DNA from: Aquificaceae bacterium
Lineage (GTDB): Bacteria; Aquificota; Aquificia; Aquificales; Aquificaceae
DNA length: 7,469 nt
Direction of reading: 5' to 3'
Assembly (NCBI GenBank): GCA_015490105.1
Contig: WFYK01000202.1
Location: 1-7,469 of the forward strand
Both the position numbers and the translations under genes were made by a program. Below are positions 1 through 6,178 of the stretch, one piece after another (the first letter of the stretch is position 1; each line of letters opens with the position of its first letter). A model generated the notes under the pieces. The model saw only the letters and a program-made list of their open reading frames with translations. It did no database searches and had not been told where the DNA came from.

Positions 1-364
1 GGGAGTCCGAACCCAAGAGAGTCTTGCCCGGTTTTGCAAACCTCTCTACGTGAACCTGATGACATATACCGTTTCCGGGCTTAGAGAGCCAAATCCCAAA
101 GCGCTTTGCAACACTCATAAGATACTTGTGATCGTCTGGGTTCCTAAAGTCCGTCTGGAGCATGTTGTGATCTATGTAGCTGACCGAAAGCTCCGTCTTT
201 ACCCTGTCTATTCCCATCGCCTCCAGCTCAAGGTAAGCCATAGTTCCAGTTGCATCTTGGGTAAGGGTCTGGTCTATCTTTATGGCTATCTCCTCTCCGG
301 GCTCCATCCTGCCCGCCACAAGGTGGTCTTTGATTATCTTCCACGCTACCGTTCCCTTTGCCAT
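1..364 (-). CDS. Aconitate hydratase, Aquifex type (N-terminal part, cut by window edge)
   Basis: Interconverts citrate and isocitrate through cis-aconitate with a [4Fe-4S] cluster, in the cytoplasm. In Aquificales this step belongs to the TCA cycle, often run reductively for CO2 fixation (family knowledge). The minus strand reads openly from ATG at 364-362 to the window start, giving 121 codons. The protein begins MAKGTVAWKIIKDHLVAGRM and contains EEIAIKIDQTLTQDATGTMA, SYIDHNMLQTDFRN, FGIWLSKPGNGICHQVH and KTLLGSDS. These are hallmark N-terminal aconitase/homoaconitase-family segments and closely fit the putative aconitase subfamily named for Aquifex. The [4Fe-4S] cysteines lie beyond the edge. 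The start is supported by GGAGG on the minus strand (371-375), six bases upstream. The gene is divergent from the beta-barrel gene. A LeuC-type isopropylmalate dehydratase is less likely because the DQTLTQDATG and YIDHN context is aconitase-like. Confidence 0.9.
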   Translation of the reverse strand, partial: MAKGTVAWKIIKDHLVAGRMEPGEEIAIKIDQTLTQDATGTMAYLELEAMGIDRVKTELSVSYIDHNMLQTDFRNPDDHKYLMSVAKRFGIWLSKPGNGICHQVHVERFAKPGKTLLGSDS

Positions 365-392
365 CTTTTACCTCCGAAACCTTGGTTTAGGT

Positions 393-400
393 ATTATAAT
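393..400. promoter_or_regulatory. Palindromic -10-like element in divergent intergenic region
   Basis: The octamer ATTATAAT is its own reverse complement. It therefore gives a perfect TATAAT hexamer on both strands: 395-400 on plus and 398-393 on minus. Start points about 7 bases downstream would leave leaders of roughly 25 nt to the beta-barrel ATG (433) and 22 nt to the aconitase ATG (364), both plausible. I find no good -35 hexamer at 16-18 bp spacing on either strand, so this is only a candidate. It is the one promoter-like signal in the 68-bp gap. Confidence 0.35.
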
Positions 401-418
401 TTGTCCAAAAATCGCATA

Positions 419-428
419 GGGGGGGTGG
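419..428 (+). promoter_or_regulatory. G-rich ribosome binding site with a G7 tract
   Basis: Seven consecutive G (419-425) followed by TGG lie just upstream of the ATG at 433. The tract replaces a normal GGAGG and is the only Shine-Dalgarno-like sequence for the beta-barrel gene. It fixes that start. The homopolymer could vary in length by slippage (inference). Confidence 0.5.
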
Positions 429-432
429 TAAG

Positions 433-1167
433 ATGAAAAAGGAAATTCTAAGTATTCTGACCTTTTCCGCCCTCTCCTGCGGTGTAGCCTTTTCTCAAGA
501 AAGTTACCTTTTTAACCCTCCTCCTATAGGTATTCCTGACTTCCAAAAGAAGACCTCTCATAAGCTTAACTTCCAGTATATAAGGATCTCTCAAGACGGG
601 ACAGATGCCAACGGAGGAGGTATATCTTGGGTCGGAAGGAGGGTTTTCGGAACCAAGGTAGCAGTAGATCTCGGACTGGGACTAAACGGAATAGTGGTAG
701 ATTCTGACACATCAAAATCTGCAACTGCTACGGGAACGGTGAGCTTAGTTTTAGAACTTGAGCTTGCAAGAGCTGGTAATGTAAACTTCGTAGCTTTTGG
801 CGGTGGAAACCTCATGGTCTCAAGAACGGAAATAGATACCGACCAGCAAGGAAATTTGTTTACAACCCCTTCCGCTTATCAGTCTAACCTTTACGGCGGA
901 CTTGTTGGTTTGGCAAGCACCATAGGTTTGGGAGGTTTCAAACTAATTCCCTTCGTCTATTATTCCCAAATGCAAGGGGAGATGACTACGGAATACGACG
1001 ATGGGAGCGAGACTACCACGGATCTGGATGATATAAGTTTTACCTCCTACGGGATCGAACTTCTATTTCCTTTTGGTCTGTCTTTAAGCTCCGTTTTGAG
1101 TCAGGCTGATCAGGCAAGTGGTCAAAGTTCAGACACCCTCATGCTTCAGCTATCTTTTAACTTCTGA
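433..1167 (+). CDS. Predicted small outer-membrane beta-barrel protein, function unknown
   Basis: This 244-residue protein is not assigned to a named family. Residues 1-21 look like a Sec signal peptide: a KKE start, a hydrophobic core, and the likely cleavage AFS|QE. The mature part is made of alternating amphipathic stretches rich in Gly, Ser, Thr and aromatic residues, separated by acidic or polar turns (for example 185-200, rich in Asp, Glu and Thr). It ends LMLQLSFNF, with a C-terminal Phe and alternating hydrophobics, the usual signal for BAM-dependent insertion in the outer membrane. I infer a barrel of roughly 8-10 strands, as a porin-like or structural surface protein. No catalytic motif is visible. 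It starts at ATG 433 behind a G-rich Shine-Dalgarno and ends only 19 bp before flhA, so it probably leads the flagellar transcript. The association could still be positional rather than functional. Confidence 0.7.
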   Translation: MKKEILSILTFSALSCGVAFSQESYLFNPPPIGIPDFQKKTSHKLNFQYIRISQDGTDANGGGISWVGRRVFGTKVAVDLGLGLNGIVVDSDTSKSATATGTVSLVLELELARAGNVNFVAFGGGNLMVSRTEIDTDQQGNLFTTPSAYQSNLYGGLVGLASTIGLGGFKLIPFVYYSQMQGEMTTEYDDGSETTTDLDDISFTSYGIELLFPFGLSLSSVLSQADQASGQSSDTLMLQLSFNF

Positions 1168-1186
1168 TCTATCTTAATTATGAGTA

Positions 1187-3241
1187 GTGGACACAAGATA
1201 CAAAGAAGCTTGGATACTTGTAGCCTTTTTGATAATCTTGGGGGCGATCATCGTCCCCGTTCCCGCTTTTCTTTTAGATATTCTCCTTGCAACGAGTATA
1301 ACCTTCTCTTTAGCGGTATTAGTCCTCACCTTCTTCGTTAAGACACCTTTAGAGCTCAGTTCTTTCCCTACCATACTACTGATAGGGACACTTTTGAGAC
1401 TTTCTCTAAACATCGCAGCGGCAAGGAGAATTCTCCTTTACGGGCACGAGGGTCCATCCGCAGCAGGCCACATAATAGAGGGATTCGGAAGGTTCGTTGT
1501 GGGCGGTGATGTGGTGGTAGGTCTTATCGTCTTCCTAATATTCATAGTGATCAACTTCATAGTTATTACCCGCGGAGCGGAAAGGATCTCGGAGGTAGCT
1601 GCGAGGTTTACCTTGGACGCTATGCCCGGAAAACAGATGAGTATAGACGCGGACCTAAACGCAGGAATAATAACGGAAGAAGAGGCCAAAAGAAGGAGAG
1701 AGCAACTGGAAAGGGAAGCTGCTTTCTACGGTGCCATGGACGGTGCAAGTAAGTTCATAAGGGGAGACGCCATCGCTGCACTTCTCATACTCTTTTTGAG
1801 CCTCGTGGGTGGTCTGATCGTGGGAATCGTTTTTAAGGGTATGCCCTTTATGGAAGCACTAAACACCTACACCCTTCTAACCGTAGGGGAGGGTTTGGCA
1901 TCTCAAATACCTGCTCTTTTACTCTCTACCGCCGCAGGTCTAATTACAACCAAAAGTTCCTCTACAGAAGAAGTAGGAAGTGCCATAGCGGAAGAATTCT
2001 CAAAGGAACCTAAAGCCTTGCTCTTTTCCTCAGCTCTCTTGGTCTTCATAGGTTTGATACCCGGCCTTCCAAAGGTGCCCTTTTTCTTTATGGCGGGGCT
2101 TTTGGGAGGACTTTACTACCTTATGACAAAAAGCATAAGGGAGCGCCAGATAAAAGAGTTAGAGCGCTTGGCGGTAGAACAAAAGAAGGAAGAAGAGAAG
2201 AAGAAAGAACAAGAAGAGGAAGAGATAATACCTCAACCCGACCCTATAACTATGGAAGTGGGATACGGTCTTATACCTTACGTAGACGAAGCACAGGGCG
2301 GAGACATTCCTCAGAGGATAAGAACAATGAGGAAGCAAATAGCCCAAGAATACGGGGTCATAGTTCCTTTAGTTCACATAAGGGATAACCTAAAGCTCCA
2401 ACCCAACCAATATAGGATCCTCATTAAAGGAATAGAGGTAGACAGCTACGAGATAATGCCCGGATATCTGCTTGCGGTGGATCTCGGAACCGCACGAGGA
2501 AAGATAGAAGGAATAGAAACGAAAGAACCTGCCTTTAAGATGAAGGCTTACTGGATTTCTGAAGATAAAAAGGATGAGGCGCAAAGGAAAGGCTACATGG
2601 TTGTGGACATAAGCACCGCCATAATAACGCACCTTTCCGAAGTTGTGAAGAGAAACCTCCATGAACTCCTGGGTAGAAACGAGGTCATAGAGCTTGTGGA
2701 CAGGCTTTCTAAGAAGTATCCGAAGGTGGTTCAAGACATAGTTCCCGAGCAGGTCCCTATATCCGTTCTTCACAGGGTTCTCCAAAATCTGCTAAAAGAG
2801 GGAATACCTATCAACGACCTTCTCACCATTTTGGAAACCCTCGCGGATTACATAGAGCAAACGAAAGACCCCGAGATACTGACAGAATACGTGAGACAAA
2901 ACCTCTCCAAACGTATCACGCGAATGTATCTGACCAACGGTGTTCTATACGCTATAGCCCTCGCCCCGAGGGTAGAGGCCAAGCTTATGCAGTTTATAAA
3001 CGAGGAAAGGGAAGATGAATTTCTCGACCTTGTAGTGAACAAGATCCTTCCAAAGATTTCAAAAGAGGTGGAAAAGTTTGTCCAATTCCAAGCCCAGCCG
3101 GTCCTTTTGGTTTCCGCTAACCTAAGAAGATACATAAGAAAAGCTTTAGAGCCTTATCTGCCTCAGCTTACTGTCCTGTCCTATAATGAACTTGAAAAGC
3201 AGGTCAATATGAAGATATTAGGTTTAGTGGATGAAGACTGA
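1187..3241 (+). CDS. flhA: Flagellar biosynthesis protein FlhA (type III export gate)
   Basis: FlhA is the large inner-membrane component of the flagellar type III export gate. Its membrane part helps use the proton motive force and its cytoplasmic domain docks export chaperones and substrates (family knowledge). At 684 residues it has the normal family length. About eight hydrophobic segments occupy residues 9-312. The FHIPEP signature region lies at 129-160, with RGAERISEVAARFTLDAMPG then KQMSIDADLNAG. The Asp in RGDAIA (residue 194) matches the conserved intramembrane-proximal Asp needed for export in Salmonella FlhA. A very charged Lys/Glu linker (316-347) leads to the cytoplasmic domain (about 350-684), which includes LGRNEVIELVDRL and VPISVLHRVLQNLLKEG. 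The start is GTG 1187. The in-frame TGA at 1181 excludes anything further upstream and the first membrane helix begins at residue 9. No good Shine-Dalgarno is visible. The 3' end overlaps flhF by 11 nt. Confidence 0.97.
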   Translation: MDTRYKEAWILVAFLIILGAIIVPVPAFLLDILLATSITFSLAVLVLTFFVKTPLELSSFPTILLIGTLLRLSLNIAAARRILLYGHEGPSAAGHIIEGFGRFVVGGDVVVGLIVFLIFIVINFIVITRGAERISEVAARFTLDAMPGKQMSIDADLNAGIITEEEAKRRREQLEREAAFYGAMDGASKFIRGDAIAALLILFLSLVGGLIVGIVFKGMPFMEALNTYTLLTVGEGLASQIPALLLSTAAGLITTKSSSTEEVGSAIAEEFSKEPKALLFSSALLVFIGLIPGLPKVPFFFMAGLLGGLYYLMTKSIRERQIKELERLAVEQKKEEEKKKEQEEEEIIPQPDPITMEVGYGLIPYVDEAQGGDIPQRIRTMRKQIAQEYGVIVPLVHIRDNLKLQPNQYRILIKGIEVDSYEIMPGYLLAVDLGTARGKIEGIETKEPAFKMKAYWISEDKKDEAQRKGYMVVDISTAIITHLSEVVKRNLHELLGRNEVIELVDRLSKKYPKVVQDIVPEQVPISVLHRVLQNLLKEGIPINDLLTILETLADYIEQTKDPEILTEYVRQNLSKRITRMYLTNGVLYAIALAPRVEAKLMQFINEEREDEFLDLVVNKILPKISKEVEKFVQFQAQPVLLVSANLRRYIRKALEPYLPQLTVLSYNELEKQVNMKILGLVDED

Positions 3242-4361
3242 AAAGATAATAGTCAGCTCCCTCCAAGAGGCAGTAGAGGAGTTAAGAAAAACTTACGGAG
3301 ATAAAGCGGTAGTTCTTTCTTCAAGGGTTATAAAAAGAAAAAAGTGGTGGTTTCTACCCTTTATAAACACAACCCTCCTTGAGGTCACCGTTGGTATACC
3401 CGAAGACGAGGAAGAAAAGGAAAGTTTCAAGGAAGAGCTCGAAGAAAAGGAAAAACTCTACAGAGAGATAGAAAATTTGAAACGCCAACTCCAAGAAGTT
3501 CTAAAAGATCCCAAAGCCCAAAACCAACCCGTAAAGGAAGAGGAGATCCTGAGCGAACTGGAAGATGCCTTTTCCATTAGGGCCCAAAAGGTAATAAGCA
3601 GAATGATCCACAAAGGGGTTAGAAAGGAGATAGCGAGGAAGATAGTAGAAGATGCCTGCGGATACGATATAGAACTAAGAAAACTTGACTTCAAAGAAGA
3701 CGCTTTTGAGTCCCTCGTAGAAAGTTTAAAAAGGCACACAAAAGTGGAAGGAGAAGCCATATTCGATAACCCTCCCGACGTTATGGTTTTAGTCGGCCCT
3801 ACCGGGGTCGGTAAAACTACAACGATAGCCAAACTCGCTTATCTCTTCAAGAGAAAAGGTAAAAGGGTCGGCGTTATAACCCTAGACAGCTACAGAGTGG
3901 GCGCTGTAGAACAGCTTAAAGCTTTTGTTAAGATCATGGAGCTACCCTTCAAAGTGGCGGATTCTTCCCAAGAACTTCAAGAGAGCATAAGGGACCTCCA
4001 AGACAGGGATGTAATTTTAGTAGACACCGCTGGAAGGAGCCAGCACGACAAAATAAGACTGAATGAACTCAGGGCTATTCTCGAAGGGGTAGATCCCAAG
4101 GTTTACCTAACCCTAAGTGCCAACATGGCAGAATTCGTGATGTATGAGTCGGTAGTTCAGTTCGGGATGTTCCCTATAAAAGGTCTTATATTCTCGAAGC
4201 TCGATGAAACTTCCTATCCGGGTAACGTGATCAACGTAGCTTACAGGACGAAGCTCCCGATCCTCTGCTTTACCACGGGTCAGACCGTTCCGGACGATAT
4301 AGTTATGGCAAGTTATGAGTTTCTTGCCAAGTTAATATTAGAGGAGGGACATGAGCCCTGA
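3231..4361 (+). CDS. flhF: Flagellar GTPase FlhF (SRP-type)
   Basis: FlhF is the third SRP-family GTPase, after Ffh and FtsY. It marks the site, often polar, where the flagellar basal body is built and works against FlhG (family knowledge). The 376-residue protein has a short N-terminal B region (1-60), a charged probable coiled coil (60-92), a helical N domain (about 105-175) and a C-terminal G domain. GTPase motifs are intact: P-loop GPTGVGKTTT (189-198), DSYRVGAVEQL (219-229), DTAGRS (265-270), SKLDET (322-327, the TKxD-type guanine-specificity motif) and TGQTVPDDI (349-357). The last motif is typical of FlhF, and there is no M domain, which argues against Ffh. The start ATG 3231 lies inside the flhA end (11-nt overlap) with AGG at 3220-3222 as a modest Shine-Dalgarno. 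Its own end overlaps flhG by 11 nt. Confidence 0.96.
   Translation: MKTEKIIVSSLQEAVEELRKTYGDKAVVLSSRVIKRKKWWFLPFINTTLLEVTVGIPEDEEEKESFKEELEEKEKLYREIENLKRQLQEVLKDPKAQNQPVKEEEILSELEDAFSIRAQKVISRMIHKGVRKEIARKIVEDACGYDIELRKLDFKEDAFESLVESLKRHTKVEGEAIFDNPPDVMVLVGPTGVGKTTTIAKLAYLFKRKGKRVGVITLDSYRVGAVEQLKAFVKIMELPFKVADSSQELQESIRDLQDRDVILVDTAGRSQHDKIRLNELRAILEGVDPKVYLTLSANMAEFVMYESVVQFGMFPIKGLIFSKLDETSYPGNVINVAYRTKLPILCFTTGQTVPDDIVMASYEFLAKLILEEGHEP
4341..4348 (+). promoter_or_regulatory. Strong Shine-Dalgarno for flhG inside the flhF end
   Basis: GAGGAGGG sits 2 bases before the ATG at 4351, within the last codons of flhF. It is among the strongest Shine-Dalgarno matches in the cluster and fixes the flhG start, although the spacing from its 3' part is short. 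It suggests efficient reinitiation on a coupled message. Confidence 0.7.
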
Positions 4362-5190
4362 CCAGCAGGTAATTCATCTTAAGCACAAGGAAGGATCAGA
4401 CGTCAGCACAAAATATTTGGCCATAGCGAGCGGAAAGGGGGGAGTAGGTAAAACGTTGCTCTCGTTAAGTGTAGGGAAAGCTCTTGCGGACTCAGGGAAA
4501 AAGGTCCTTATAATAGACGCGGATTTTGGTCTAAGTAACGTTCACCTTATGCTCGGAATAAATCCTCCCAAGAACCTTGCGGACTTTCTCTTCGGAAAGG
4601 CTACCTTTCAGGACATAGTAGTGTCTGTCACAGATCGCTTTTCTTTCATATCCAGCGGAAGCGGTATCCAAGAACTCGCCCGTCTTCCTAAAGATCAGGT
4701 AATGAATCTGGTTCGTAGGCTTCAAGAACTTGCGGAAGACAACTACGACTTTGTAGTTTTCGATACCCCGCCGGGCATACACGATGACACCCTATCTGTA
4801 GTCTCCGCGGTTGATGTTCCCATAATACTCACCACACCGGAACCTACCGCAGTTGCGGACGCTTACGCTCTCATCAAAATAGTCAGCAGGGAAACTCAAG
4901 GAAAAGACTTCTTCCTTGTAGTAAACAAGGTGGAAAGCGAAAAGGAAGGAACAAAAGTCTACGAAAGCATCAAGCTCCTCGCGGATAGGTATACAAAAGC
5001 CAACGTAATATACGCGGGGGCTATAAAGTTTAGGAAAGGCATCTTAAGAAGGATCATTGAGCAGAGCCCCTTCGACGGGGCCTTTATGGACGACGTGTAT
5101 AATATTCTCTCCAAGCTGGATCTTGAGATCCCGCGAAGGAAAAGAAGTTTTTGGGAGGCCGTAGTATCAAGGATACTGGGAAGAAAATGA
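4351..5190 (+). CDS. flhG: Flagellar number regulator FlhG (MinD-type ATPase; FleN/YlxH)
   Basis: FlhG is a ParA/MinD-superfamily ATPase that limits flagellar number and stimulates the FlhF GTPase (family knowledge). The 279-residue protein carries the deviant Walker A GKGGVGKT (28-35) with the signature Lys29 and the P-loop Lys34, switch I at IDADFGLSNVHLMLG (55-69) and switch II at DTPPG (138-142). NK (192-193) fits the adenine-side motif of the fold. Residues 4-11, DQQVIHLK, match the N-terminal DQxxxLR-like activator motif of FlhG that inserts into FlhF, which separates it from cell-division MinD. The C-terminus, from about residue 264 (KRSFWEAVVSRILGRK), is a basic amphipathic helix suited to ATP-dependent membrane binding. 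The gene follows flhF directly, the classical order. Its stop overlaps the fliA start as ATGA. Confidence 0.94.
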   Translation: MSPDQQVIHLKHKEGSDVSTKYLAIASGKGGVGKTLLSLSVGKALADSGKKVLIIDADFGLSNVHLMLGINPPKNLADFLFGKATFQDIVVSVTDRFSFISSGSGIQELARLPKDQVMNLVRRLQELAEDNYDFVVFDTPPGIHDDTLSVVSAVDVPIILTTPEPTAVADAYALIKIVSRETQGKDFFLVVNKVESEKEGTKVYESIKLLADRYTKANVIYAGAIKFRKGILRRIIEQSPFDGAFMDDVYNILSKLDLEIPRRKRSFWEAVVSRILGRK

Positions 5191-5894
5191 AAGGAGCTTA
5201 CGCTCCCAAGGATGCTGAAAGAGAAGCTCTCGTGGTAAAGTATCTTCCCCTTGTTAAAAACATCGCCTTTTCCATAAAAAAGCACCTTCCCCCCAACGTG
5301 GACGTTAGAGACTTAATAGGACATGGGATCATAGGTCTGATGAAAGCCTTAGACAATCTGGATGCTCAAAAGAACCCTGAAAGCTACCTAAAGATAAGGA
5401 TAAGGGGAGCTATCTACGACTACCTTAGAAGTTTGGACTTTGGAAGTAGGAAGGTTCGCGAAAAGGAAAAGAAGATAAAGGAAGCACTGCGGGTTTTATC
5501 TTCAAAGCTCGGAAGAGAGCCTACCGACGAAGAAATAGCCCAATACCTCGGTGAAAAGGTAGAGAACCTCCACAGCGATCTTAATAAGATCTCCGTTTCC
5601 TACCTGCTGAGTTTGGAGGACCTGTTTTCGGAAGAAAGGAGGGGTTATGAGGAAACCATAAGGGCGAAGCAGGTCGACGTGGAAGAGGAGATTATAAAAA
5701 AGGATCTCCTCGAAAGGGTAAGGGAAGCAGTAGAAAAGCTAAGCGACAGGGAAAAGCTCGTTATCCAGCTCATATTCTACGAAGAACTACCTTTAAAGGA
5801 GGTAGCCAAAATTTTAAACTGTTCCGTTTCAAGGGTATCTCAAATAAAAGGGGAAGCGATAGAAAAACTCAGAAAGATGTTGAAGGAATATTAG
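5187..5894 (+). CDS. fliA: RNA polymerase sigma factor FliA (sigma-28, flagellar)
   Basis: FliA directs RNA polymerase to late flagellar promoters (flagellin, motor, chemotaxis genes) and is held inactive by FlgM until the hook is complete (family knowledge). From ATG 5187 the protein has 235 residues, the normal length. Region 2 spans about 11-93, with VDVRDLIGHGIIGLMKALDN (38-57) and the promoter-melting and -10 recognition segment RGAIYDYLRSLDFGSRKVRE (73-92). Region 3 follows, with KLGREPTDEEIAQYLGE (107-123). Region 4 is about 176-232, with the -35-binding helix-turn-helix LPLKEVAKILNCSVSRVSQI (201-220). No region 1.1 is present, as expected for sigma-28. I chose ATG 5187 over the in-frame TTG 5151: the ATG gives a 4-nt ATGA overlap with flhG and a conserved-looking N-terminus starting MKGAY. 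The Shine-Dalgarno is GGGAAG (5178-5183), three bases from the ATG. Confidence 0.95.
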   Translation: MKGAYAPKDAEREALVVKYLPLVKNIAFSIKKHLPPNVDVRDLIGHGIIGLMKALDNLDAQKNPESYLKIRIRGAIYDYLRSLDFGSRKVREKEKKIKEALRVLSSKLGREPTDEEIAQYLGEKVENLHSDLNKISVSYLLSLEDLFSEERRGYEETIRAKQVDVEEEIIKKDLLERVREAVEKLSDREKLVIQLIFYEELPLKEVAKILNCSVSRVSQIKGEAIEKLRKMLKEY

Positions 5895-5908
5895 AATTTA
5901 AATAGGCA

Positions 5909-6178
5909 ATGAGGTTCAGGATATTCGTTTCGGGCATAGTTCAGGGTGTGGGTTACAGATACTTTACTCAAAGAACTGCGGAGAGCTACGGTCTGAAAGG
6001 GTGGGTGAGAAACCTTCCCGACGGCAGGGTGGAGATCCTTGTTGAGGGAGATGAAGAACTACTCTGCTACTTTGTCAAAGACCTCTGGAACGGTCCTCCC
6101 AGAGCGAGAGTAGACAAGATAGAGATCATCAAGGAGGCTTCCGATGAACCTCTTGATGGTTTTGATATTAGGTATTAG
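5909..6178 (+). CDS. acyP: Acylphosphatase
   Basis: This enzyme hydrolyses the carboxyl-phosphate bond of acylphosphates such as acetyl phosphate, carbamoyl phosphate or 1,3-bisphosphoglycerate. It is a small cytoplasmic alpha/beta enzyme (family knowledge). The 89-residue protein is full length. It shows the phosphate loop GIVQGVGYRYF (9-19) with catalytic Arg17, then GWVRNLPDGRVEI (31-43) with catalytic Asn35, and the usual GPPRARVDKIEI (62-73). Both key residues are present, so it should be active. The start ATG 5909 lies 14 bp after fliA. AGG at 5904-5906 is close to the ATG, so the ribosome binding site is poor. The 3' end overlaps the next gene by 35 nt. A link to flagella is not established. 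One possibility is control of acetyl-phosphate or carbamoyl-phosphate levels, but simple co-transcription explains the position equally well. Confidence 0.93.
   Translation: MRFRIFVSGIVQGVGYRYFTQRTAESYGLKGWVRNLPDGRVEILVEGDEELLCYFVKDLWNGPPRARVDKIEIIKEASDEPLDGFDIRY
6131..6137 (+). promoter_or_regulatory. Ribosome binding site for the LysM/LytM gene, within acyP
   Basis: AAGGAGG lies six bases before ATG 6144, a near-perfect Shine-Dalgarno at ideal spacing. It fixes the start of the downstream gene 35 nt inside acyP. The protein then begins with a clean signal peptide, which supports the overlap as real. Confidence 0.8.

Noticed and set aside
50..436. Open frame of 128 codons on the plus strand
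   Set aside because: It lies antisense to the clearly recognisable aconitase N-terminus and extends across the intergenic region. The protein has no recognisable features and no ribosome binding site supports it.
433..483. Lipoprotein signal in the beta-barrel protein (ALSC, Cys16)
   Set aside because: Ala at -3 and Leu at -2 do not fit a lipobox. A signal peptidase I site (AFS|QE) follows, and the rest of the protein looks like an outer-membrane barrel.
1180..1186. ATG at 1180 as an alternative flhA start
   Set aside because: It is out of frame with FlhA (7 nt offset), and an in-frame stop at 1181 blocks any start upstream of GTG 1187.
5151..5186. TTG 5151 as the fliA start, adding 12 residues
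   Set aside because: TTG is a rarer start and the extension lies entirely inside flhG. The ATG at 5187 gives a standard ATGA overlap and a typical FliA N-terminus.
4351..5190. Cell-division MinD rather than FlhG
   Set aside because: The gene directly follows flhF, has the N-terminal DQ motif, and has no minC or minE next to it.
1168..5908. Sigma-28 or sigma-54 promoters between the flagellar genes
   Set aside because: I looked for TAAA with GCCGATAA and for TGGC with TTGC spacing near the gene starts. No convincing match was found, and the gaps are at most 19 bp.
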